This document shows, piece by piece, positions 53,472-61,183 of a DNA stretch of 64,000 nucleotides; within the stretch, counting starts at the first letter, position 1, and every line of letters starts with the position of its first letter. The translations under genes were made by a program, and so were the position numbers. The stretch spans positions 372,001 to 436,000 of the forward strand of contig NZ_LXKN01000032.1 in the NCBI RefSeq assembly GCF_001692325.1, read 5' to 3'. This stretch comes from Rhizobium sp. AC27/96. GTDB taxonomy: Bacteria > Pseudomonadota > Alphaproteobacteria > Rhizobiales > Rhizobiaceae. The notes under the pieces are model-generated. The model saw only the letters and a program-made list of their open reading frames with translations, was not told the origin of the DNA and did no database searches.

Positions 53472-54980
53472 TCAAATAGCAAGAGCTTGTTTAAGGAGAT
53501 TGGTCTCGCGAGTAACGGAGTCGGGCGCAAAATCGCTCAACTCGCACAAAGACGCCGGCGGCGTGGGTAAAGAAGTTGATACAGGAGGAAGAGCCAAGCG
53601 GTCAAAAGCTTCTCGATCAAGAATAAAGGTAGGGATATCGCCGAGCATCATGGCATCAGCTTCGGCGCAGGCGATTGCCTCAACTTCTTTTGACGGGCTT
53701 GTTCCCCTCGACTTTTCAAGAAACTTCTGTCTAACGCTAGAGACATCCAGATCAATGTAACATCCGTAGATCTCGCGGGCGATATTCGCGTAGAACTGCG
53801 TTGGCCTTAATATGATTCTGGGCTGAGATTGGCACAGATCGCGCAGATGCGATGTCCAGTTCGAGTCTGCCTGCAAATACCAGATGGAAGCACAAGCTGC
53901 TGAAAAGCCCTCCGTAAAAAAACTCGCGAAATCCTCAATCGGTATCCGGTGTCCGTTGATTCTCGGGCCGCAGGTCTCCTCCGAAATGTTCACGGTACGA
54001 GAGTGAAACGTGCTTTCTCGACGAGACAAGCCATCGCTTGTGAGAACATCATGAGGCAGCATGGCAAGGTCGGTCACGCTGGTTTTTGAAAACCAAAGCT
54101 TTGATCGCATATCGTATCTAGATACCCCATAGGGACTTGGTGCGGCAAATGCCTCGGTGTCTATTGGAACCGGATTTGGTCCAGTTGCGATGATGTTTTC
54201 GTTATGCATATCTGCCGAACGGCAGAGCTGGCAAATCGCCAAAAGCAGACCTGCTCTGCGATAGAATTGTTCAACCTCACTGGTGGTTCGACAGTCTTCC
54301 TGCGCGACCTCTTCTTCCCATGTGTGGTTTCCACCATGGAGTATCTTTGGGAATCGCAACCGAAGCTCCCCTGGCAGCCTGCCTGAAACAAGATCGTGGA
54401 TTTGCCGAAATGCCATGGCCGATGAGGCGCTTCGTGGCTTGTAGATGAGTGTTTTGCCAGACTTGAAATGGATTCGTGAAACCGTCGCACCACCATAGTG
54501 CGCGTCGCCCAAACCTATCGCGATGTTGGCGATCTCATCGCTGGGATCGATCGCGAAGTCATCGCTTAGCCGAAGACGGTGTCTTTCTCTATTTTCGAGA
54601 ATGACGCGGACAGATCGGACAGTCAGCATCAGCCGAATGGCGATTCCTTGATTGAGTGCCGGATAGGCGCGGAGAACATCCAACCACTGCTGAGATATAT
54701 TTTTGTCTTGCTCGACGGAGAACTTGGCGCTCGTGAATGCCATAAGATCCACGTATCTGCTCAGAATATGTCCCGTCACCGATCTTGCGATATCAAGCGC
54801 ATGATCGGACGGTGCTAACGGTGCGAGTTCACTGTAGACATATCGCAATGTCGATTTTCTCAGGGGGGAAAGGGCGGTGTCCTGAAATGTCGGCTCTCTC
54901 TCCATCTCCCGAGCTAAAAAGTCTGCTGTCTTCGACCAATCTTCCTTTGCTGCAGGCATTATCCGAGGTTTCTCCGCCAA
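53472..54980 (-). CDS. Stand-alone LanM-type lanthipeptide dehydratase domain (DUF4135)
   Basis: A 502-residue protein matching only the N-terminal dehydratase half of class II LanM synthetases. Such domains phosphorylate Ser/Thr of a precursor and eliminate phosphate to give dehydroalanine/dehydrobutyrine. Key residues are in place: GDAHYGG (158-164), Lys181 in YKPR, Asp257/His259/Asn262 in DMHNEN, Asp274 and Glu276 in PIDTEAF. Elimination residues Arg388 and Thr394 are in RIILRPT. Spacings match CylM-type enzymes as I recall them. The C-terminal LanC domain is absent; it is encoded separately upstream. The start may be TTG 54980 or ATG 54959. Confidence 0.85.
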   Translation of the reverse strand: MAEKPRIMPAAKEDWSKTADFLAREMEREPTFQDTALSPLRKSTLRYVYSELAPLAPSDHALDIARSVTGHILSRYVDLMAFTSAKFSVEQDKNISQQWLDVLRAYPALNQGIAIRLMLTVRSVRVILENRERHRLRLSDDFAIDPSDEIANIAIGLGDAHYGGATVSRIHFKSGKTLIYKPRSASSAMAFRQIHDLVSGRLPGELRLRFPKILHGGNHTWEEEVAQEDCRTTSEVEQFYRRAGLLLAICQLCRSADMHNENIIATGPNPVPIDTEAFAAPSPYGVSRYDMRSKLWFSKTSVTDLAMLPHDVLTSDGLSRRESTFHSRTVNISEETCGPRINGHRIPIEDFASFFTEGFSAACASIWYLQADSNWTSHLRDLCQSQPRIILRPTQFYANIAREIYGCYIDLDVSSVRQKFLEKSRGTSPSKEVEAIACAEADAMMLGDIPTFILDREAFDRLALPPVSTSLPTPPASLCELSDFAPDSVTRETNLLKQALAI

Positions 54981-54996
54981 AGGTGATTGCTCCAGC

Positions 54997-56082
54997 CTAG
55001 ATTTGGAAAAACAGCGGGCTGGGTTTGGCGGGACCTCCGAGTGCCCTGCCCATTACCCAACATAATCCGGAAAGACCGCGGAACAGGCCAATGCCGCCGA
55101 TATCGGTTGGTACCGATAGGCAAAACGAGGAGATCACGCTGTTGAGCTTAACCCGGGCCGCCTCTGATAAGGATTGATCCCCGACGATTTCGGCCGCTTT
55201 GAACAGAACTTCAGCTTGGCCCAGTGAACCGCAGCACAAGCTCATAAGCGAGTTTTCAGTAGATGCTGCGAGCAGAGCAAGCTTTCGCCGAGCGACTTCC
55301 TGTTGGGCAAGGCTAAGCGCGTTCCAATTTGCGAGCCGGGCGACGAGATGACCGGCGATCCCTCGACACCATGACAGGGTTGCCGAAGTGACTATTGTTG
55401 CCGCTGAATAAGTTGGATCAGTTTCCAAAATGCGATCTTCGATCTCTATGCAACGAAGAGATTGCACTTGCGCGGCATAATGCTTGGCGCCTCGGCTCAA
55501 TATATGCAGACCAAGCGAAACTCCGCTCAGCCCATGCGCCAGTCCTGTTCCCATCTGGGAGATCAAGGTCTCGTCGCCTTGAGTTTCGACATACATGACA
55601 ATTTCGTCGCAGAGCGCTGAAAGCGCGGGCGGTAGAGGCTGATTGCGGGCCTCTGAGAGGCGAACCAAGCCTGCACATAGGCCAATTCGGCCATGCAGAA
55701 GATCGAGATCGGATATGGTCAGCGGATAGGCTGTAAGATTGGTTGCCGGATCCCGGATCAGCTGGCCTTCGCAGATCTCATTTGTGTTGCTCATGTGCTT
55801 GAACGCGAATGCACTCGCGTAAGCTCGCCCTCCTACCCCGTCCAATATGCCGGCTGACTGAGATGGGTGAGGTAAGCTAAATAAATCGGCCAACACCGTT
55901 AGGCATCGCCGTTCCAATTTTGGAAAAAATTGCGATACGACGGCGACCGCTAAAGACGATCCCAAGTCGCCACCGTAAATATTGTTTGGAGAGTGAAAGT
56001 GGCTGCGAGCTTCCAGGCTTGAAAGCACCGCCAGACCACAAGTCTCCGCCAACTCGATCGTGTTGTTGATTGGCATCATCAC
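54997..56082 (-). CDS. Stand-alone LanC-like cyclase with Cys-Cys-Gly zinc motif
   Basis: A 361-residue LanC-fold protein. Features: DLDLLHGRIGLCAGL (126-139), GLAHGLSGV (180-188) with the conserved His183, SWCRG (237-241) with zinc ligand Cys239, LCCGSLGQ (282-289) with Cys283 and Cys284, and GLFRGLSGLCW (332-342). LanC normally has Cys-Cys-His zinc ligands (CHG); here it is CCG, as in ProcM-like enzymes. The Arg usually four residues before the first zinc Cys is Thr235. It would form thioether rings on a dehydrated peptide. It starts at GTG 56082 or ATG 56079/56076, 20 bases after the precursor stop. Confidence 0.83.
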   Translation of the reverse strand: MMMPINNTIELAETCGLAVLSSLEARSHFHSPNNIYGGDLGSSLAVAVVSQFFPKLERRCLTVLADLFSLPHPSQSAGILDGVGGRAYASAFAFKHMSNTNEICEGQLIRDPATNLTAYPLTISDLDLLHGRIGLCAGLVRLSEARNQPLPPALSALCDEIVMYVETQGDETLISQMGTGLAHGLSGVSLGLHILSRGAKHYAAQVQSLRCIEIEDRILETDPTYSAATIVTSATLSWCRGIAGHLVARLANWNALSLAQQEVARRKLALLAASTENSLMSLCCGSLGQAEVLFKAAEIVGDQSLSEAARVKLNSVISSFCLSVPTDIGGIGLFRGLSGLCWVMGRALGGPAKPSPLFFQI

Positions 56083-56102
56083 ACAAGTGTGGCGAAGATT
56101 TT

Positions 56103-56387
56103 TTAAACTCCATCACCTTTCAAGGCTTCAATGTCTGCAGTTATAAAGCGGCTTACCATGTCCAAACTGATCGACGGATTCGTTTGCGTATCTATTTTAG
56201 TGCAAGTCGAAAAAGTGGTATTCTTTTCACCGCAAGGGCTGCACCTTGTAAGAGATTCATCCGAGAAAAATACGCCCAAATCTGCTTGCGATGTGTCTCT
56301 TGGTGAACGAGACAATTCTTCTGCGGCAATACCCTCTTCTACCGCCCTCAAAAAAGTTTTGAGATTTACAGAATTCAAATTATCCAC
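56103..56387 (-). CDS. Candidate lanthipeptide precursor peptide
   Basis: A 94-residue protein starting at GTG 56387 with GGGAGG six bases upstream. The N-terminal part (1-41) is acidic and helix-like (LKTFLRAVEEGIAAEEL), as leader peptides are. Residues 42-74 are rich in Ser, Thr and Cys: cysteines 49, 52 and 62, with Thr/Ser in TRCSPC and NTTFSTCTK. This is a plausible substrate for ring formation. A Cys-free tail (75-94) follows. It is the first gene before the LanC-like and dehydratase genes. No GG or similar cleavage site is obvious. It was not matched to any known precursor. Confidence 0.6.
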   Translation of the reverse strand: MDNLNSVNLKTFLRAVEEGIAAEELSRSPRDTSQADLGVFFSDESLTRCSPCGEKNTTFSTCTKIDTQTNPSISLDMVSRFITADIEALKGDGV

Positions 56388-56689
56388 ATTTGCCTCCCGC
56401 GTGTATTAATTCACATAGCCACTAAAGAGTACTGATATTTTCTTCAGTGTTCAAGTTTAAATGAGAATTCATGAGGGTGTTATTGGAAATGTTATTGAGC
56501 GCATAGCATGTCTCATGCTCTTGGCGACCGCGAAGCTTTCGTCGCCTTTCCGATGGCCAGGTGCCGGTATCGGTGTGGAAATTGTGAAGCTGCGTAAAAT
56601 CTTGAGATTTGTAGCAAATGCTCATGATTTCATCGTCATGGGGGTGGCCATGTGTCCTTGACGCCGGACGGCAGTCCGGCGTAACTGGA
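56388..56689. other. AT-rich divergent region between the lanthipeptide-like operon and the B12 riboswitch
   Basis: About 300 bases with short frames on both strands but no recognisable product. A perfect hairpin with arms ACGCCGGAC (56661-56669) and GTCCGGCGT (56674-56682) marks the right edge, just before the riboswitch. Confidence 0.4.
56426..56454 (-). promoter_or_regulatory. Promoter candidate of the lanthipeptide-like operon
   Basis: On the minus strand TTGAAC (complement of 56449-56454) and TACTCT (complement of 56426-56431) are separated by 17 bases. They lie about 40 bases upstream of the precursor start in an AT-rich stretch. Confidence 0.45.
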
Positions 56690-56930
56690 TGCGACGGTTC
56701 CCCGAGGAAGGCTTCGAGGGGATTAATAGGGAACACGGTGAGGACGACCCAAAAGGGACCTAGACCGTGGCTGCCCCCGCAACTGTAAGCGGATTGCCGA
56801 TCATCCCGGGTGCGACCAGCCTGCTGGCCGCCTCAGGTGGCTTCAGGGCCATGCCACTGCGAAGACAAATCGCGGGAAGGCAGATGATCGTCAGACATTC
56901 GCGAGCCAGGAGACCTGCCGTCGATCACGA
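56690..56930 (+). promoter_or_regulatory. Cobalamin riboswitch controlling the BtuFCD-like operon
   Basis: Conserved B12-riboswitch elements occur in order: GGGAACACGGTGAGGACGAC, GTGGCTGCCCCCGCAACTGT, ATGCCACTG, CGCGGGAAGGC and the B12 box GCCAGGAGACCTGCC (56905-56919). It ends about 170 bases before the binding-protein start. High adenosylcobalamin should lower expression of the importer downstream. The 5' boundary is approximate. Confidence 0.95.
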
Positions 56931-57099
56931 TCCAATCAACCGGGCGGGGATGCCTGGAAAGGACAGAGAATGATTGACCTGAGCCTTCGATATTACCAGG
57001 CGTTTTTCGGCCTTGATTGCGGTCTTTGCAACCGGCGGCGGTCTGTCTGAGCGCCATTGCGCCGAGGCTGCCAGATTTCCATTCTCATCGAGACCTTTC

Positions 57100-58116
57100 A
57101 TGCGCCATTTTTTGACGACCATTACATTTGCACTTGGGCTTAGCGGGTTTGCTGCGTCCGCCTTCGCGTCGACGCAATATCCGCTGACCATCAACAATTG
57201 CGGTCAGCAGGTTACCTTTCAGAAGGCTCCGACCAAGATCGTCTCCATCGGCCAGGGCATGACCGAGATCCTGCTGTCACTCGGCCTTGCCGATAAGATC
57301 GCAGGAACGGCCGTATGGGTCGGCCCGGTCTTGCCGCAATATACCGAAGCCAATGCCAAGATCCCGCGTCTGGCCGACAATGATCCGAGCTTTGAGTCCG
57401 TGGTCGGCAAGGAACCGGATTTCGTCGGCGCTGAATTCGAGTGGCATATCGGCGCGCAAGGCGCGGTCGGCAAGCGCGAGCAGTTTTCCGAACTCGGCAT
57501 CAACACCTATATCGCGCCGACCGACTGCGTCGCCAAGATCAATGCCGAAGGCGGTGACGGCGTGCGCAAGGAGCTGTTCACGATGGGCCTGATCTATCAG
57601 GAGATCGATGAACTCGCCGAGATCTTCGACGTTAAAGATCGCGGCGATGCGCTGGTCGCGCAGCTGAAGAAGCGCGAGGCCGATGCCGTCGCTTCGATCT
57701 CCGGTGCGCAGGCGAAGAACCTGCCGATCGTGTTCTGGTTTTCCAGCAAGGAAGTGAACGGTGACGCCTATATCGCCGGCAAGAATAGCGCGCCGGCCTA
57801 TATCCTGAAGACGATCGGCGCGAAGAATGTCGTGACGACCGAGGAGGAATGGCCGCTTGTGGGATGGGAAACGATCGCGCAGGCAAATCCCGCCGTCATC
57901 GTCATCGCGACCATGGATCGCCGCCGCTACGCCGCCGACGACCCGAAGGTCAAGCTCGACTTCCTCCAGAAGGATCCGGTCACCAGCCAGCTCGATGCGG
58001 TCAAGAACAAGCATTTCGTCATGATGGATGCGCAGTCGATGAACCCGACCATCCGCACTATCGATGGCATCGAGACGCTGGCCAAGGGCATCAAGTCCTT
58101 CGGTCTGGCAGAGTAG
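57100..58116 (+). CDS. ABC transporter substrate-binding protein, BtuF-like, B12-regulated
   Basis: A 338-residue periplasmic binding protein with a signal peptide (MRHFLTTITFALGLSGFAASAFA) and FecB/BtuF-type lobes (YPLTINNCGQQVTFQKAPTKIVSIGQGMTEILLSLGLADKIAG, then SFESVVGKEPDFVGAEFEW). It is the first gene behind a cobalamin riboswitch. Corrinoid or a cobalt chelate is the likely ligand by regulation. ATG 57100 begins the signal peptide; the frame is open to 57013 without purpose. The permease starts one base after its stop. Confidence 0.88.
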   Translation: MRHFLTTITFALGLSGFAASAFASTQYPLTINNCGQQVTFQKAPTKIVSIGQGMTEILLSLGLADKIAGTAVWVGPVLPQYTEANAKIPRLADNDPSFESVVGKEPDFVGAEFEWHIGAQGAVGKREQFSELGINTYIAPTDCVAKINAEGGDGVRKELFTMGLIYQEIDELAEIFDVKDRGDALVAQLKKREADAVASISGAQAKNLPIVFWFSSKEVNGDAYIAGKNSAPAYILKTIGAKNVVTTEEEWPLVGWETIAQANPAVIVIATMDRRRYAADDPKVKLDFLQKDPVTSQLDAVKNKHFVMMDAQSMNPTIRTIDGIETLAKGIKSFGLAE

Positions 58117-58117
58117 A

Positions 58118-59155
58118 ATGCGCCTGATTGCAGAACGGCGGCAGAGGTGGGCGCTATTGGCGCTCACCATGGCTGCGCTGGCGCTTCTGGCATTCATGAT
58201 CAGCCTTGCGGTCTCGATCGGCGAGATTTCGATCCCGTTGTCGACGACCGCCAAGGCGGTCGCCAACCGGCTGCTCGGAACGGATTTCGCGCTTAGCCGG
58301 ATTCATCAGGGCATCGTCTGGGACTATCGCCTGAGCCGGGCGCTCGTTGCCGCAAGCACCGGTGCATCGCTGGCCTTGAGCGGTGTGATCCTGCAGGCCC
58401 TGCTGCGCAATCCGCTTGCGGAGCCCTATGTGCTCGGCATTTCGGCGGGTGCCTCCACGGGCGCCGTCTGCATCATGATCCTCGGGCTCGGCTATGGAAT
58501 ACTCACTCTTTCCAGCGGCGCCTTCATTGGTGCGGTTGTGGCATTTCTGTTTGTCGGCCTGCTGGCAGCCGGTGTCGGCGGCACCAGCGAGCGCATCATT
58601 CTCTGTGGCGTCGCCGGCTCGCAGCTCTTCAATGCACTGACCTCTTATATCGTCACCACATCGGCCAATGCCGAGCAGGCGAGGGGCGTCATGTTCTGGC
58701 TGCTCGGCTCCATGAGCGGTGTGCGTTGGCCGGATGTCTATTTGTCCGGGCCGATCGCCATTATCGGCTTTGCGATCTGCATGGCGCACGTCCGGGTGCT
58801 CGACGCTTTCGTCTTCGGAACCGATGCCGCGGCTTCGCTCGGCATAGCGGTGCGCCGCGCGCAAATAGTCTTGCTCGGAACGACGGCATTCATGACGGCG
58901 GCGGTGGTCAGCATTGTCGGCTCGATCGGCTTCGTCGGGCTCGTCATTCCGCATGCGGCCCGTTTCATGGTCGGTCCCAATCACGATCGCTTGTTGCCGG
59001 CGTCGGCGCTCGGCGGGGCGATCTTCATGGTCGGGGCCGATATCGTCTCGAGGATCATCATTCCCCAGCAGATCCTGCCGATCGGTGTGGTGACCGCACT
59101 GTTCGGCGCTCCCGCCTTCGCCATCATTCTTTATCGCGCCCGGAGGACGGCATGA
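58118..59155 (+). CDS. FecCD/BtuC-family ABC permease
   Basis: A 345-residue permease with about ten membrane segments. Motifs: DYRLSRALVAASTGASLALSGVILQALLRNPLAEPYVLGISAGAS and GSIGFVGLVIPHAARFMVGPNH. There is one permease gene, so the channel should be a homodimer as in BtuC2D2F. It is tightly coupled to the binding protein upstream and overlaps the ATPase start by four bases (ATGA). B12-type substrate is supported by the riboswitch. Confidence 0.92.
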   Translation: MRLIAERRQRWALLALTMAALALLAFMISLAVSIGEISIPLSTTAKAVANRLLGTDFALSRIHQGIVWDYRLSRALVAASTGASLALSGVILQALLRNPLAEPYVLGISAGASTGAVCIMILGLGYGILTLSSGAFIGAVVAFLFVGLLAAGVGGTSERIILCGVAGSQLFNALTSYIVTTSANAEQARGVMFWLLGSMSGVRWPDVYLSGPIAIIGFAICMAHVRVLDAFVFGTDAAASLGIAVRRAQIVLLGTTAFMTAAVVSIVGSIGFVGLVIPHAARFMVGPNHDRLLPASALGGAIFMVGADIVSRIIIPQQILPIGVVTALFGAPAFAIILYRARRTA

Positions 59156-59916
59156 GCATCGCGGTCGACAAGGTGACCTTTGCCGCCGGCAACACGCTGA
59201 TCGTCAACGGCATCAGCCTGACGGTGGAAAAGGGAAAGGTGCTGGGTCTCCTCGGGCCGAACGGTTCCGGCAAATCCAGCCTTCTGCGGCTGATCTGCCG
59301 GCTCCGCAAGGTGAAGAGCGGCGTCATCCGCCTCGGCGGTGATGATATCGCCTCCATTTCGCGTGGCGATATCGCCCGCCGTGTCGCGCTGGTGGAGCAG
59401 CAGGCGACCACCGACATGCAGGTGACCGTCATCGATGTCGTCCGTCTTGGCCGGACACCGCATCGCGGCCCGCTTTCCTCCTGGAGCACCGGCGATGATA
59501 CGGCGGTCTTCGATGCGCTTGCGCGTGTCGGCATGCGCGATCGGGCCGGGCAGCTGTGGCAGACCCTGTCCGGCGGTGAGCGGCAGCGTGTTCATATTGC
59601 CAGGGCGCTGGCACAGACCCCGAGCGAATTGCTGCTCGATGAGCCGACGAACCATCTCGATATCCAGCATCAGCTCGACATTCTGGGCCTGGTTTCCAAG
59701 CTCGACGTGACCTCCATCGTCGCGTTGCACGATCTCAATCTGGCGGCGATGTTCTGCGACAGTCTCGCCGTGCTGCAAAAGGGTGAGGTGGTGGCGGCCG
59801 GACCGCCGGAGGAAGTCTTGACGCAGGAGCTGATCGAGCGGGTCTTCGGCGTACGCGCCCATGTCCAGAAGTCCACCGTCCACGGCCGCTGCAACATTCA
59901 ATATATGGCGGGCTGA
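59152..59916 (+). CDS. BtuD/FecE-type ABC transporter ATP-binding protein
   Basis: A 254-residue ATPase with Walker A GPNGSGKSS (about 35-43), signature LSGGERQRVHIARALAQ, Walker B LLLDEPTNHLD and switch ALHDLNLA. It starts inside the permease stop (ATGA). Together with the two genes upstream it completes a BtuFCD-like importer. A methyltransferase gene begins five bases after its stop. Confidence 0.93.
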   Translation: MSIAVDKVTFAAGNTLIVNGISLTVEKGKVLGLLGPNGSGKSSLLRLICRLRKVKSGVIRLGGDDIASISRGDIARRVALVEQQATTDMQVTVIDVVRLGRTPHRGPLSSWSTGDDTAVFDALARVGMRDRAGQLWQTLSGGERQRVHIARALAQTPSELLLDEPTNHLDIQHQLDILGLVSKLDVTSIVALHDLNLAAMFCDSLAVLQKGEVVAAGPPEEVLTQELIERVFGVRAHVQKSTVHGRCNIQYMAG

Positions 59917-59920
59917 TCTG

Positions 59921-60772
59921 ATGGACGGTGCCAATTTCCACCTCAAGGAAGAAATCAGGGACTATTGGTCGAAACGATCGGAGACCTTCGATCTAGCGTT
60001 CGGCCACAGGATTGCGCCCGGCCCCGAGGCCGATGCTTGGCAGAGGCCGATCCGCGCCGCACTTGGCTCCCAGCCAAAGCGCGTGCTGGAACTTGCCTGC
60101 GGCACCGGCGAGGTAACGCGGCTCATCCATGATCTCGGTCACGAGGTGACGGCGCTGGATTTTTCCGAAGCGATGCTCGCTGTTGCGCGCAAGAAGCATG
60201 CCGGCAAGCCGCGTCTTCGGTTTCTGCTGGCCGATGCCGAACAGACGATGGAACCGGATGCGGCCTATGATGCGATCGTCTGCAGGCATCTCGTCTGGAC
60301 GCTGACGCAGCCGGAAGAGACCTTCAAGGAATGGCTTCGGCTGCTCAAGCCCGGCGGACGCCTCGTGATCTTCGACGGCGATTGGGCCAAGCCGAAGCCG
60401 AGCGGCCAGATTGCCAGGCTGCTGATTTCGTTGATCGACCGCTTCATCGGCGCTGACCAGAACTATGACGGGGCTCTAGGCAGCCGCCACTCTCGCATCA
60501 TGGAGGCCTTGCCTTTTGGCAGCGGCCTGCGTTCCGAAGAGTTGACCCCGCTACTGTCGGCAGCGGGCTTTGCCGCCATTCAGCTCCAGTCGCACGGGCC
60601 TATTGCCAGGGCGCAGCGGAAGAATGCCAATCTGCGGAACAAGCTTCGAACCCTCGTTTATCGGCGCTTTATTCTGACCTGCATGCGGCCATGGACCCCC
60701 ACCTATTTTCTGCAACGAAATCCAGTGGATGCGGTCAGGCCGGTCCTTGAACCAACCTCGCAGCCGCGATGA
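59921..60772 (+). CDS. SAM-dependent methyltransferase in the B12-regulated operon
   Basis: A 283-residue class I methyltransferase. Motif I is VLELACGTGEVTRLIHDLG (about 49-67), followed by VTALDFSEAML and the LLKPGGRLVIFDGDW segment. It is the fourth gene of the operon behind the first cobalamin riboswitch. A role in handling or modifying the imported corrinoid or chelate is therefore possible, but the substrate is unknown. ATG 59921 gives MDGANFHLKEEIRDYWSKRSETFD, matching many relatives with an RxxYWxxRS-type start. Confidence 0.85.
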   Translation: MDGANFHLKEEIRDYWSKRSETFDLAFGHRIAPGPEADAWQRPIRAALGSQPKRVLELACGTGEVTRLIHDLGHEVTALDFSEAMLAVARKKHAGKPRLRFLLADAEQTMEPDAAYDAIVCRHLVWTLTQPEETFKEWLRLLKPGGRLVIFDGDWAKPKPSGQIARLLISLIDRFIGADQNYDGALGSRHSRIMEALPFGSGLRSEELTPLLSAAGFAAIQLQSHGPIARAQRKNANLRNKLRTLVYRRFILTCMRPWTPTYFLQRNPVDAVRPVLEPTSQPR

Positions 60773-60822
60773 TCCGGGTTAGCTTCCGGTTGGATTAAAG
60801 AGAGCAGCCGGAGCAAATAAAC

Positions 60823-60842
60823 ATATAAAGATTTGTTTATAT
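60823..60842. promoter_or_regulatory. SahR-like operator upstream of metE
   Basis: ATATAAA (60823-60829) and TTTATAT (60836-60842) form a palindrome with a six-base centre, directly before a TTGACA box (60846-60851). It resembles operators of the ArsR-type regulator SahR in methionine genes of Proteobacteria, as I recall them. Confidence 0.5.
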
Positions 60843-60899
60843 CTATTGACAATTTTGCGCGCTTGGTGCGAAATCCCCAGCGTTATGTTTCTCTGGGGC

Positions 60900-61070
60900 A
60901 CTCTATTCGCTCCAGAGCTAAGAGGGAATCCGGTGCGTCGAGAGATCGGCTACTCCGGGGCTGCCCCCGCAACTGTGAGCGGCGAGCCAATGTCCATTCA
61001 TGTCACTGAGGCGATGAGCCTTGGGAAGACGGACAAAGGTGACGACCCGTAAGCCAGGAGACCTGCCACA
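60900..61070 (+). promoter_or_regulatory. Cobalamin riboswitch controlling metE
   Basis: Conserved elements GGGAATCCGGTG, GGGGCTGCCCCCGCAACTGTGAGCG (shown in parts), GTCACTG, TTGGGAAG and the B12 box GCCAGGAGACCTGCC (61053-61067) occur in order. A hairpin CCCCAG/CTGGGG lies just upstream. It precedes the B12-independent methionine synthase gene, the usual target of such repression when B12 is available. Confidence 0.95.
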
Positions 61071-61183
61071 ACAAAATAACGTCCACGGGCGGGGTGTCCC
61101 GGTGGTTGCTGCGGCTGGCCGATATTGGCCGTGTCCGCACGCGTCCGCTTGACCCATGCCCCCACAACCAATGGGGTATGACT

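Noticed and set aside
53472..56082. LanM broken by a frameshift
   Set aside because: The cyclase is encoded before the dehydratase, opposite to the domain order in LanM, and each frame has its own start region and stop. A simple frameshift cannot give this order.
56422..56736. Minus-strand open frame of 104 codons upstream of the candidate precursor
   Set aside because: It overlaps the hairpin and 5' edge of the cobalamin riboswitch and the presumed promoter of the lanthipeptide-like operon. It has no clear ribosome site or leader-like sequence. A shorter internal start near 56622 remains a remote possibility for a second precursor.
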